From the NCBI RefSeq assembly GCF_033439725.1, contig NW_026944383.1, positions 6,324,001 through 6,388,000 of the forward strand: 64,000 nucleotides of DNA, read 5' to 3'. The notes beneath the pieces were generated by a model. The model worked only from the letters and a program-made list of their open reading frames with translations. It was not told the DNA's origin and ran no database searches. The position numbers and the translations under genes are program-made. This stretch comes from Neurospora tetraspora. Lineage: Eukaryota > Ascomycota > Sordariomycetes > Sordariales > Sordariaceae. Below, one piece after another: positions 11,775 to 23,323 of this stretch (its first letter is position 1; each line of letters opens with the position of its first letter).

Positions 11775-13563
11775 ATGTCTCCCAACGACTCCATGCCGAA
11801 GCTAGGGCACCAAAACAACGATACCGCACACGTGCAGCTGCCTCAACCCGTCATCACAAAATTGGGATGTCAGTCTACCACCCCAGGTCGCAAACACAAA
11901 CTCAACGCATACGCCTTCCAGCAGGACGCTATAGTCACCTTCAAGGGCCACCAGTACGCAACATACTGGTCCAACGCCGGGCCAGACGATGGCGACGCTC
12001 TGTATCTTTGCGTGGCCAGGAGACAGTTACGGCCCCGTTCCGACGCGCCTGTCCTAGACAACGAAGACGAAGTCAGGGCAGAATCGGCCTACGAGTGGGA
12101 AGTCCTCGAGCTTCGTGACTACAAGCAAACCGATGACGATGGTCATAACACCATTTCGCTTGGAATCTGCCCCGGTGACGGAACGATCCACCTCGCATTC
12201 GATCATCACTGTGACATGTGAGTTGCGTCTCCCTCCTTTCTCCCACCAGCTGTTTTGTTTGTTTACCGCCACACCAATACAATGACGGAACAGCCTTCGA
12301 TACCGCTACTCAAGGCGGGACGTAGCCACTCAACCCTGTACCGTCAGTTGGCGTCCAGACATCTTCTCGGTCACTCTTGACTACCTCCCGGGAATCCCAT
12401 CCACCCACAAGCCCCTCCGCGACGTGACATACCCCCGATTCGGCTTCCTCGGCGAGGACATGTTCTTCTCCCACCGTGACGGCAAGGCTGGACTCGGCAA
12501 CGACCATCTTTACACCTATAATGGCAAAAACGGTCGCTACAAGTACATCGGCCCCTACCTGACAGGGATTCAGAGCAATCCATACGTCAACGGGATGACC
12601 TCCCGTGACGGGGTCCTCCACGTCACTTGGGTATATCGAGGCTTTGTGGATTATCCGGGGTGGGACGATCCGCTCGATACCAAACACAAGCAGCAGGCGG
12701 GACCAAACGGGGCCGAAAACAACCATAACATTTGTTATGCGTATAGCGACGCCGGTGGATACGCATGGAGAAACGGCCGGGGTGAAGTGATTGCCGACTT
12801 GAGGGATCCTGCCAAGTTTCCCATCGACGTACGGGGGAAAGGGCGCACCATGACAAATGACTGCAATGGGATCGTTGTCTTTGACGTACCCAAGGGCAAG
12901 GGCCTGATGAACCAAGAGGCACAAGCAGTTGACCAAGAAGGGGGTGTACACGTCTTGAACAGAGATATGATGAATGAAGGGGGGACGTACCTGTGGAAAC
13001 ATTATTACCGGTCGTCAGATGGTAAGTTACCGCTGTGCTACGGTTGTGATATTGCTGGCAAAGCCGATTGACGGTGACTAGGGACGTGGACGCAGCGGGC
13101 ACTGCAAGTCATCACCGAAGGCAGCAAACGTGGTCAAGTAGCCATCAGCAAAACCGGCGATTTATACGCAATCCTTCCAGACTCGACCACGAAGAGCATG
13201 CGGATCCTGAGGGCCACCAAAGCTGGTGGATACGCCGATTACCGACAAGTTTGGAAAGGAGACGGCCTTGGCGGCGAACCGCTGGTAGACTCAGCCAGGC
13301 TGGAGTATGACAACGTTCTGTCAGTCTTTGCTCGCAACGATCCCGTCGACCCGGCTGAGCATCCGGCGGAGGGTCAAGCTGTCGCCATCCTTGACTTTGA
13401 GCTGCCCATGGAAGACAAGGATCCCAAGGCGGACGAAGATTCCATGAGAGACACAAGTGATCCAAGTGACGTCGATGGTCAGCCCATCTCTCAAGCGCCT
13501 AAGAAGCGAAGACTGGCAAGAAAACAAGCATCTGGAACGGCCCTTGCCGAGGTTTCGGAATAA
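11775..13563 (+). CDS. BNR_4-family beta-propeller protein, predicted intracellular
   Basis: Three exons (11775-12217, 12294-13021, 13082-13563; introns 76 and 60 bases) encode 550 residues. The body matches the BNR_4 layout: NAYAFQQDAIVTFKGHQYAT, DDGHNTISLGICPGDGTIHL, FDHHCDILRYRYS, PRFGFLGEDMFFSHRDG, GLGNDHLYTYNG, YVNGMTSRDGVLHVTWVYRG and ENNHNICYAYSDAGGYAW. The family has a seven-bladed propeller fold, is often secreted, and is related to polysaccharide-degrading lyases or sialidase-like proteins. This member has no signal peptide and ends in a Ser/Asp-rich tail with a basic cluster PKKRRLARKQ, which could be a nuclear localisation signal. The first ATG is at 11775; the longer frame upstream begins with GTG. 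Enzyme activity is not shown by the sequence. Confidence 0.82.
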
Positions 13564-16159
13564 GGTCAAAAGCGGATGGGCTGCGCTAGCTTAACACGTC
13601 AGATAGCTAATTCCGGCTATGTCCCTGAAGCTCTTGAAGCTCCCGAGAATAGATGCGCTCGTAACGCGGTAAAAATCAACGGTACTCGGGACAGCATTCG
13701 GAGCAGAGTCCGGGGATTTGCTCGAACGGACAGATGGAACAGTTTGTGCACATGTCAACAAGAGGTCCAGAACGAGGAGCTCTCATGGAGCGTTCTGGCC
13801 TTTTGAGCACATGGTGCAAGGCGTGCAAGGAAGTGATTGAGGCGTCGTCGGGAAGCCGTGCATATCGTTTTAGGTCTAAATCTACCCAGCCGTGCCAGCC
13901 CAGAGGACACGCATCTCCAAGGCCGAGGTGATGACACTGAGTGAGGACGTCCGGAAAGCCACCCGAGGGAGAGACAATATGGACTGTTGCCATTGGTCAA
14001 GGCTTTCAGTGGTCTCGGTGGATGACCTGGAGCAGTATGCTGTGCTCGTGGTCAGCTGGGCTGTTATCAGGACATCTCGACTTGATGGAGCACTGATATC
14101 CTCCAGGCATTAAGCCTGCGCAGTATGTAGAGGATGCTATAGTGATTGTTGATGCCGTGTAACATGATGCGTGTCTTCCATCTGTCGCGGCCCGTGGGGT
14201 TTGCCCCGATCATTATGCTGAACCGTGGGCCGTCGTCCCATAGCACACACACACCTCGCTCGACACGCTTCCATGTGACGATTGCGGTGTGCCTGCTGAT
14301 GCTCCCAACATCCCACCAGCTTCATTGTGTGCTTGAAGCCAGCAGCAACAACGTCGATGGGGTTCTGAGATGCGACAAGTCATCGTCAAGGGAAGCTAAA
14401 GACTATGCTTAGCGCCGTCTGTCCGGTTCAGACAATTGGTGTAGACATGGTGAATGCCGTCATCACACCTCGTCGGGTACCCGTCGCAGAGCTTCGTCGA
14501 TGGACTAGTTGGCAGTTTGTAGTTCCAATTCAGCGCGGCATGGTAGAGTGTAGATGGCTCGTGGGTCCCGTCGGTCGGACAAAAGCACGATCTGCTGCCA
14601 GTGCCACGTCAATCTGGAACAGCAGGACAACGACTTGTTGGACAGTTGTCCTCGATGGAAGGGCGGGAGAACTGTGCGCATGCGGCTCAACCAAGCTCGT
14701 CAGGGAACGGTGAGGCGGGGTCGGTGGGATTGACGATGCTGTTCGGCTTATTCATTTCTTCTGATTAGATGGATGGAAGGACGAAACGGACTGGCAGGGA
14801 ACAAGGCATGACATGATCGCGATGACGGAGCGTGATGGAGGAGGCAGTTGAGTTGCGGTGCAGCTTGTCGCGGCAGGAGTTGGCGTGGAGTTGCAAGGTT
14901 CAAGATTGGGTTTCCAAATCGGGAGCCAAGTTGCAGTGTTTTCAGCTGGCCTGGTGCGCAGCCGCGGGAGCCTTCAGCTTGCCATGGCTGACCCCACGTC
15001 CCTGATTGGGTCGCTAGCGCTGCAAGTGGATACGGGCAGGCTCTGGGTCGAGGCTTGGCAGGAGTGCTCTTCAAGGTTTTGGCACCGCACTGACCACTGA
15101 GAGGCCGCGGCCGCCAGCCCATTTCATACAGCAATCCATGGGCCACGAGCCAACCTTGCCAACCCTCATTACGATGGCGCCGGTGAGAACCCTGATCAGC
15201 GACCCTTTTTGCTCCATCCAGCATGGGCCTTTTCTTCCACTTCCAGAATTCGACATCCCAACAACTCTCCGAAACGACACCGACTGCGGAATACGGCGAC
15301 GATACTTGCCAACAAGGGCGTGGAACGGTGGAAGCGAGGCAAAAGCGAGTGGAACCCAACGCTAGAGGAAAGACTCACGATACGCGAAACAACTCCATCT
15401 TTCAGGTCTTGTCTGGATTCCATGTTTGTACAAGCAGAGTCAGAAGGATGCTGAAGCCCATCTGCGGTGGCGTGGTCTCCGCGTGCCTTGTTGTTACTTG
15501 CTCCTCACTCATCCAGACAGGTTTCTAAAATTGAACCCTTGCAAACACCTACCTGCTCACGATGGCGATGTGGCTACGAATCCTTTCACTTTCACCACAT
15601 CACTCCTCCAAATCTCCTGGGCCCCATGATGAAGCTCAGCAATGGAACCCTGCTCCCCTGACCCGAACGCCTGGTTTGCCCTTAACTGAACGTTGCCCGG
15701 CTCATGTGTCTCGGCACCCTACAGGCTCAACACACCGTGACTCTATCCACAGTTGGACAACAGCGAGAACCATGGTTCCTCTCCGGTCTTCCATTCCACC
15801 TCCATCCCATTCCAATATCAATCCACCATCCCTGGACCATGCCCTTCTTCCACCATGGAAGCCATCCCCTATAAGAGCTAACCAGATACGGAACTCTCGG
15901 TCGTGCTTGTCGTCCAAGTTTCAAGCAGCTTGTGCCACCCGACTCCTCTTCTCAGCCAGCCTCTGTCTGCTGCTTTGTCCAAACTACCGGCATCCCGCTC
16001 TTTATTTGGCAATGCTCCAAGCTATTATACGTGCTACTGCCAACCTGAAATTGTATTGAGCTGTGTTCCTCTCCCGTCACCCTCTAGCGTGCTCACAAAG
16101 GCACACTAGTCCCGCCGCCACCACTTCTAAATAAGTACCCACGGCAGCCACACTCATAA
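13564..16159. promoter_or_regulatory. Intergenic region (2.6 kb), no gene seen
   Basis: A 203-codon minus-strand frame (14748-15359) and a 165-codon plus-strand frame (15562-16059) have no domains and overlap frames on both strands. The last ~600 bases are rich in C and T (many TCC/CCT runs), a typical leader region for the gene starting at 16160. Confidence 0.45.
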
Positions 16160-18057
16160 ATGCCGGGCGTCGTGAACGATCAAAGCCGCTGCAGACCAGA
16201 TCTCCCTTTCCCAGTTCGGTCTACTCACTGCTTCCGGGCAACTGACCGACCCGTACATCACGAATGGTCTAGACCCAGCTCCACACCGCAAGAATCACGG
16301 GAGGACCAAGAGCTTCTTCGACGTCAGAGGGCTTGCTCCAAGTGTCACATCATCCAGGTATGACTTATACATACCTACCAAGCCCAGCCTAGTCTTTCTT
16401 CCCTCTTCTACTCCCCTTACCCATCTCTCACCCCACCTGATCTTGAACCATGAGCTCATATAAGCCAAGTGTCCCGACCACGAAACTCCGTGCCCGCCCA
16501 GTCTTCCATCCATCCTGAATATCGAGGACAACATCGTCAACATCAACCACCCTTCCGAATCCAGCAACATGCAACTCGACGCCTTCGTAACGAGAACGAG
16601 CGGCCTGCTCTCTCGGATAGCAGCTTCCGCCAGCTTCTCACTCAAGTCCGATCAGGCCACTTTCAACCGGGCCCTGGTCTCATGGCTCAAGGACCCCGAC
16701 TCCAGCCTACCCAACGGTCACATTACCGGCCTTTGCTGCTCAAGCCTTCTGTCCATCCAGTTCCCAGACGAGTCCAGAGGCAACGACATCATCCCCGAGT
16801 TCCGCAGTTTCGTACTAGCAGCATCTCTAGCACACCGTGGACGGAGGAACAGCAAGGGCAGCAGCTCACGCCAAAAGCAGGCGTATCCCGCACGCCACGA
16901 GTCCCGATCTCATCTGATCAGGAGGCTGGATGGCATCCTAACCCCCCAATATCTCTCTAATCTCTCCCCAGAGCCATGCCAGGTCCTCTTCCATCTGGTG
17001 CTTGGAGCTGTTCTGGGAATGGGATATTCACCATCGCCTACCACCACCATCACCACCTTCAACTCCTCGTCGTCGAGTACTTCCCCTTCGAATCTCCTCA
17101 GCTCCGAGTTCCAGCAGAGTCCAACACTATGGCTGTCCACGAAGAACCAACTGGTCCGCACGCTCGCCCAAGATCTTGTCTTTCTAGGATCCACCAAGCT
17201 CGGAATCAACCTCGAGGGAACAACGGACCTGGAGCAGCTCATCATCGACACGGCGATCAGCAGGTGGAACGAAATGGAGTCGCGCATCTGGGTTGATAGC
17301 ATCGCCGAGAAGGCCTCGACCTCGACAGGTTCTTCACAAGAACCACAACAACCGAAGCCAGCCTCCTCGTCATCACCATCATCATCATCATCAAGCTCCC
17401 CAAGCAAGTCCTCCGGTTGCGATTGCCAAAGACGACAGTCTTCATCTTCCACCGCCACCAGGTCACCAGCAGAAGCAAAAGACGACGACCTCCTAGACCA
17501 AGACCGAAACCCGCCCTACTGGGAAGATCCACCACCTACTCCTCCTCCGCCCACCGTCGAGCCGACGCTCATTCCCGTCATGCCACCATACCATGACACA
17601 CCACACGCCCACTTCCAGTTCCAATTTCAAGCAGCAGCAGCGCCCAGCCATTGCACGTCGTCATCGTGGTCGGAGAACCCAGCATCGTACTTGGAGATGA
17701 CGGATGAGCCCGAGAGTTATTACCTGGCTACTGCGAATGAAAACAACAAGAGAGGGAGAGCGTCGCCACCTATGCCGACGACAACGATGGGGATGCCGAG
17801 GTCGATGACGGATCCATTTCCTTTGGGGAGTCCGGCTGAGGGTAAGTCATTTTTTTCGGCGTTGATTTTGATGTTGATGAATCTCAAGAAAGTGTTGCTG
17901 ACAATAAGCGTATGTTATAGACTTTGGTTCATGGCGAAAGGTAAAAAGGCGAACGATGTGGGTGGTACGGACGATTGATGCAGGTGATCAAGGACAGATA
18001 GGCGTTCATGCTCGGTTGCGGGGGAGGGAAGTCAATGATTTTGGGGTGTTTGTGTAA
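16160..18057 (+). CDS. Ser/Pro-rich protein with zinc-cluster-like N-terminus, function unknown
   Basis: Exons 16160-16357, 16470-17841 and 17921-18057 (introns 112 and 79 bases) encode 568 residues. I do not recognise the family with certainty. Residues ~54-75 contain RRQRACSKCHIIQ followed across the intron by CPDHETPC, giving Cys at ~59, 62, 67 and 73. That recalls half of a fungal Zn2Cys6 DNA-binding cluster, where an intron at this point is common, but the second CxxC pair is replaced by CPPS. The middle (~90-300) is mixed helical sequence. Residues ~320-520 are low-complexity Ser, Pro, Gln and Asp runs typical of fungal regulators. The C-terminal exon reads DFGSWRKVKRRTMWVVRTID and ends NDFGVFV. 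A degenerate or lineage-specific transcription regulator is an inference. Frame closure supports all three junctions. Confidence 0.6.
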
Positions 18058-18265
18058 GAGAGGAGGAAGAAGAAGAAGAAGGGAAGATTGCATGGATATG
18101 TTTTTGGTATAATTCTGATGCTAATGAATAATGAGACGATGACCCGGGCATTCAGTCATGTCATTGACTGTGTACGAAGAAAAACATGAATGATTGCGTC
18201 ATTGGCAAAAAGAATAAGTGGTGACGGAGAAAAAAAAGATGAAAAAAAAAGATGTTGTTTGAGAC

Positions 18266-18356
18266 TCGGATACCGGGAGTCGAACCCGGGGCTGTTGAGA
18301 GAGCAGTCACTCCTGGGAAGTGAGAGTCAACGATGTTACCGCTACACCATACCCGA
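18266..18356 (-). tRNA. tRNA-Glu (CTC) with 21-base intron
   Basis: The acceptor arms TCGGGTA and TATCCGA pair fully (one G-T). The T arm is CCGGG-TTCGACT-CCCGG. The anticodon stem GTTGA/TCAAC brackets the loop CTCTCA + C with anticodon CTC. A 21-base intron (18320..18300) sits at the canonical site one base 3' of the anticodon. The mature length is 70 before CCA addition. Box A (GGTGTAGCGG) and box B (GGTTCGACTCC) serve as the internal RNA polymerase III promoter. T-rich sequence in the minus-strand 3' flank (A runs at 18229-18250 on the plus strand) can act as terminator. Confidence 0.9.
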
Positions 18357-18643
18357 TTGAACGGATAAGGTCCGATTTGATTGTTGAGGTGGAGCGTCGG
18401 TGGAAGCGCTTAAGAGCTCCCCTCTTGTCTCCCACCCGATGTCTCCGACGGTGGAGATCTACACCGTAGCTCGGGAAGCTCCAGCTCAAAAAAAGGGGCC
18501 AAGTGGGGTTCACGCCATGTCATCATCTGGCATAGCTTGGCGCTGTGAGGCATCGAAGTCATCGGAAACCAAAGGAAACGCCGGTCGCCGACGCTGGTAA
18601 TATGCGTGGTAAAAGCAAAAAGGAAAAAAAAGTGAAAAAATTG

Positions 18644-18735
18644 AGGTCGTGCCCGGGTTCGAACCGGGGTTACTGGAAGAATTGAAAGTTTTGAAGTTTC
18701 AAAATCCAGAGTGATAACCACTACACTACACAACC
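18644..18735 (-). tRNA. tRNA-Gln (TTG) with 20-base intron
   Basis: The acceptor arms GGTTGTG/CACGACC pair, the T arm is CCGGG-like with TTCGAAC, and the anticodon stem CTGGA/TCCAG brackets a loop TTTTGA + T with anticodon TTG. A 20-base intron (18698..18679) lies at the canonical position after base 37. The mature length is 72. The D arm AGTGTAGTGGTTATCACT is typical of fungal tRNA-Gln. It lies 287 bases from the tRNA-Glu gene in the same orientation, with separate internal promoters. Confidence 0.9.
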
Positions 18736-19153
18736 TTTGGGATTTGTTGACATACAGCGTCGGATCTTTGCATTATGTACAACAAGTTACAGTGACGTAA
18801 TTTCTCATTACAACACAACCAACAACACAACCATCATGCTTCGCGCTCGACGAGCTCGACTTTGCTTTCTCAACCTCATTTGTCGTCGGTACGAATTCAA
18901 TGCATTTGCGATGCCGATGCGGGTGTCACTTTCAGGAACACTATCAAACAGCGGAAATTGAGTGCATCGGTCTCTTTTATCGTCTGCATCCTTCTGCCCT
19001 CTGCGCATTTTGTCCCCAACAAGTGTCCCTGGAGCAAAGCATCCACGTCCATCTCCTGGAGTTCATCATCCAAATCATTTTCCAACCTCTGCTACCCTCC
19101 CTCCCCCAACCAGCCCCGGACTTCCACTTCACAGACCCCCTTATATCCTCCCT
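18736..19153. other. Intergenic between tRNA-Gln and the serine-hydrolase gene
   Basis: About 400 bases rich in C and T on the plus strand near the 3' end of the next gene. No separate feature is seen. Confidence 0.45.
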
Positions 19154-21102
19154 TCACCCCTTCCTCATCACCATCCTCAACGCCGCATTCTCAATACTCA
19201 CCACCCTCCCACTCCCATCCACCTCAAAAAAGAACTGATCCAGCGGCATACTCCCATACGTGACCCCCGTCAAGCTGACCCAGCTCCCACAGTCCGTCGA
19301 GAACATACTCGGGGGCGTCCTGCTCGGCACGTTCAAGTCCTCAAACACGGCCTTATACGCCACCCTCTTCCCCTTTGTCGCCGCCCGTCCATTCTCCCGA
19401 TCCATCTCCCCCGGGATCACCGTCGTCTCCAAACCCGTCGGGTACAGTCTAATCGAGGGATTCACGGGCGCGTACCCCGCCGCCAGCACCACAGCAACAT
19501 ACTGCATGTCCGTCCCGTTGGACACCCAGTTCTCGATGCCCAGGCCCGGGCGGTCAGGCTGGGTGGTGATTTTCAGTGACGAGTTCCCGCCGCCGTTTGA
19601 GTAGTAACTCCCGCCATAGGTATCCTGCGCCTGCTCCCGCGCCGCCGCCTCCAACGCCGGCAACAACTGCTCGCCCAGCACATCCGCGAGGTTGAAGTTC
19701 GCGTTGGCGGGCAGGTTCGGGCCAGCCAGCAAAACGGAAAAGCCGACGCCGTAGTCCGGCAGCAGGTTCAGCAGCGAGTTGTAGTACCCGATTCTCCCGG
19801 CCTTGTTGTACGCGTCCACGACGCGCTTGCCGTTGGTTACACTGGACAAAACGATGCGCCGGATGCCCCAGGGGTAGCCGACGCCGGCGTTGGGTTCGGA
19901 AGTCAAGGCGGCCGGCTTGAGCCAGCGGTTGGTGAGCACGGGAGCCAGCAGCGTGGAGCGCATGATGGAGCGTCCGAGGGCGGAGATGTCCCGGACGGAG
20001 GAGTACATGTTGCCGGCGGGGTTTTCGTCGCCGAGTTGGTAGTCCCATTGGGCGTCGGAGGGGGTGCCGGGGCCGGGGATGATGCCGAGGTTCGAGGGGG
20101 CCTTGTTGTAGAAGGTGTGGGAGAGGTTGAGCGGGTGGAGGATGGATTCCTCCATGAGTGTCTGGAAGGGTTTGCCCTTGATGGACTCGAGCGCGTAGGC
20201 GAGGATTTGGAAGCCGGTGTTGGTGTAGGCTGGGGTGGTGAAGGGGGCGTAGGAGGGGTAGATTTAGAGGAGGCCGGAGAAGAATTCTGCCAAGTGGTTA
20301 GATCCTCAAAGCTCTTGACTGGGAAAAGCCGCAGGACTTACCAGTCCTGTTACAATGAGGCCAAACGCCGCACTTGGGCAGAGTCGGATCCGAGCTATTC
20401 AGAGCCGGAAACCCAAGCTGAACCGCGGTGTTCTGGTCCACCGTCTGAGTAAGTTCGCCCATCAGGCCATCTTTTGTTGTCCCATCCTCACTGTCAGTCC
20501 TCGACACCCTCAAAACATCTTCTTCTGCTCATAAGAGAACCACTGCACTTACAATCCCTCACAGCCCCCGAAAGCTGTCCAGCCAAACTCCCCACCGTCA
20601 CCTCCCCCCACGCCACGTTCCCGACCGGATCATCCTTCGCCTTATCCGCCGCCTTCGCCAGCTCCGGCACATACTTGGTAATCGGCTCATTCCACCTCAC
20701 ATCCCCGTCCTGCGCCAGCCACGTATAAACCGTAAAGATCTTGGTCAAGCTGCCCAGGCGATAGACCGTGTCGGCGTCCGTCTCCTTGACTCCGCCATTG
20801 GTGACATTGCTCGAGGCGTGCGCGGGCGCGGTGTGGTGCCAGCTGAAGACGACCGGGTCGGTGTCGCTGATGCTGAACACCTCAAGGCTGTAGCTCGTAA
20901 TGTTGGCGCGGACGGCGGCCGAGTTGTCGGCGTCGCGGGCCTGGAAGGTCTCGGTCAGGTTGGCGAGGGCGGCGCGGATGGCGGCGCTGGACTTGAAGTT
21001 TCGCGGCTTTTCGAAGACGGGGCCGAGGGGTGGGCAGTTGGGCGCTGCTGTTGCAAATGTTGTTGCTAGGAGCAATAGCAGAAGGGCTGCGATTCCGAAC
21101 AT
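19154..21102 (-). pseudogene. Secreted beta-lactamase-fold serine hydrolase with an in-frame stop
   Basis: Exons are 21102-20553, 20470-20342 and 20286-19154 (introns 82 and 55 bases); the spliced frame has 604 codons. Residues 1-20 form a signal peptide (MFGIAALLLLLLATTFATAA), so the product would be extracellular. The penicillin-binding/class C beta-lactamase layout is clear: SxxK as SLTK (~118-121), then AVRDYGLMGELTQ, the second motif YTN in AYTNTGFQILAYALES, and a long C-terminal domain. Relatives hydrolyse or bind small amides and esters; many fungal members are uncharacterised. Exon 3 contains a TAA at 20266..20264 inside the conserved FSGLL-x-IYPSYAPF stretch, where a codon such as CAA would fit. 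Everything after it remains open, so the damage is recent, a sequencing error, or avoided by alternative splicing (an acceptor at 20230 keeps frame but removes 18 codons). ATG 21102 is preferred to 21144 because it places the signal peptide at the N-terminus. Confidence 0.8.
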
Positions 21103-22026
21103 CTTGAACCACGAGTCGTGAACCACAGTGCTGTGGGAGAGCATGTTAAACCGGGAGGAGGATGGTTGAGGTACTCCTCTATGAACGAGAGAGACACGAC
21201 TCCCATCTTAATATGCTTTTGAGGATGTGTATTTTCTCTCTATTTTACGCTGTTTACCCCCCTCTCCTCTGGATGCTATGGAGTGTGGTATTCGGAAACA
21301 CGATTCTGTCCACATATGCCCGGTTCTCAAGTACGGTAGGAATAACAAGAATCCCAGCCGGAACCCTGGGCCGTGCTATACTCTTGGGCCGACCCGTTCC
21401 CGTATCATCGCATGGTACCTATATACCGTTGACTCTCAAAGGGAGCCCGGTGCCTTAACAGGATATCCAGGATCCAAGGTGATCCGAGATCACAAGTTGT
21501 CTATAGTTAACCCTATCTATAGCGGAACAGAAGACGCGGAGTTCACCAACTAATCATTTCACCCAACCAAGGTACGCTAATGTTCAGATATTTAAATAAC
21601 ATCTTGGAAAGCTTATCTTAACTTGAGCACTCTACGGCTGAATGTTGTAGATTAATGCTACAGGCTCAGGCTGGTTCCTGACATACCTTTGTAGCATTCG
21701 GTTAAATTGCATGTTGCAATCGACACAGTGACCGGGAATTACACTGCCATGTAAACCCCGTCTCGACAATGAATGTGAGTTGGAAATATTCTTACGGTTC
21801 AACATATGTCTTTCTTGTGTTCAAACGGAGGCTTGCGCGATTGCCCTTAACAGAATCTCGCAGTTGTTCAAAGTTGTAAATTAAGTATTATCCACCTGGA
21901 AGTAACACGAAAGCCACCCAACTAAGATTACAAATATACTCGAGCCAAAAGAGGAACTCAACGTTCCTGATCATCGAAGAGGAAATGAGTCTTCCTGGAT
22001 GGTCCAACCATACCCATCCTCCCGAA
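21103..22026. other. Intergenic region, no gene seen
   Basis: Upstream of the serine-hydrolase gene and downstream of the aspartic protease gene, both on the minus strand. Short frames only. The stretch around 21560-21900 is A+T-richer than its neighbours. Confidence 0.45.
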
Positions 22027-23323
22027 TCATAGATTCTTTGCCGCCCAACCAAGCTGCAAGCCGCCAGCATCAAACACGACAAAGCTAGTCTTGAGCGCGA
22101 CGTCGCCGAAAATCGAGAAGCCGATGCCTGTATCCTTTTGGATGCCACCAAAACAGTTTTGGTTGGCACTATCAACTGGTGCATACGAGAGCATGTCTCC
22201 TGGAACAGTAACATTGCCGTTGTTGACAGCAAAGACAAAGTCCGGTGGAGTAGGGCTGCAAGGGAAAATATAACCGCCCTGGCTACTGTCATACTGGGCG
22301 CCCTGGACCTCCTTATAGTATGCACTGACGACAGACTTGGGTAGAAGCAGTAGCGTAGTCCCGGTGTCGGCAATGCCACTCATAGAGTGATTGCGGAATC
22401 TTCCAGTGCCAACCGCATATCCTGGGGAGGTGAAGCCCCAAAAGCCCTGGCTATTGTCAACAGGCGTCCAAGTGATGTTGCCGATATATGCTGCGGGATC
22501 AATGTAGCCGAAATTATAGCTGCCCGCTATTTGTTAGAAGAGTTAGTTTCTTGTCATGAATTGGTCTTTGGCAGGGGGACAGCTTACGGGCCCCATGCTT
22601 CAGATCGACGGTAAACAGAGGAGCGTCAAGGCTGCCCTTGATGTTGTCAAAGAAAGTGTTCTGTGGGGTAGGCTGAACTGTGTTGATAGAAGTAAAGGCC
22701 AAACCCAACAAGCCATCATTGTGTGCGTCGTCGGTGAACTCGTCTGAAACCTTCTTGGCCGCCTCTACGGCTTGGTTAGGGACAGTCAAGCTGCCAACCG
22801 TGACCGTGTCGAGGTAGACGTCGCCACTCGAGGAGCTGCCGTCGCCGTAAGTGATCTCCCAAGTTGAGCCCTGGAGCTTCTCAGATGTGGAGCTGTTGTT
22901 CGGATCGTACACACTCTGGCCCTTGATATCACTCTTGGACATCTCCGTGCTGAAGACCCAGAGGTCGCTAGACCCTGTGTCGAAATCAACAATGAGATTT
23001 TGCGATGGGGTACCAATGGAAATGGGTGTCAGATATTCGACGTCGTGCTTCTCAGGATCCGTTGCAATAGTGCCGGTCGTTCGCTTCTGGTTCAGGCGGA
23101 ACCTAGCGATGGCGGCCCTGAGATCCTCTGGCATCGGGGCGCCAAACTTCTGGTATGCTTTTGCCAACGCAAGGGGGCCATGCCTGAACTCGAAGCTCGG
23201 ATTGCGGACTTGCAGCAGTGAAGCGGTGCCTTTGTTGCCCGTAGTGTCGTCACGGCTAGGGATAGCAGCCGCTATGCCGGTGGCCGCAAGAGCGGCGGTA
23301 AGGAGGGCAGGGAATAGCAGCAT
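22027..23323 (-). CDS. Secreted pepsin-like aspartic protease
   Basis: Two exons (23323-22588 and 22526-22027; intron 61 bases) encode 411 residues. A signal peptide (~1-20, ending GIAAAIPS) is followed by a propeptide ending at the basic pair KR (~80-81) and a mature domain that begins TTGTIATDPEKHDVEYLTP. Both catalytic motifs of the A1 family are intact: DFDTGSSD (Asp ~115) and IADTGTT (Asp ~299). The flap Tyr lies in ITYGDGSSSSG, and the C-terminal lobe ends FVVFDAGGLQLGWAAKNL. This is an endothiapepsin/aspergillopepsin-type acid protease used for extracellular protein digestion; the Kex2-like processing site is an inference from the KR. The next gene upstream is 7.6 kb away. Confidence 0.95.

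Noticed and set aside
13676-13993. 105-codon minus frame with several Cys pairs
   Set aside because: The Cys spacing fits no zinc-finger class I know and no intron or start context supports it.
14748-15359. 203-codon minus-strand frame
   Set aside because: Low-complexity, no family features; overlaps several equally long shadow frames.
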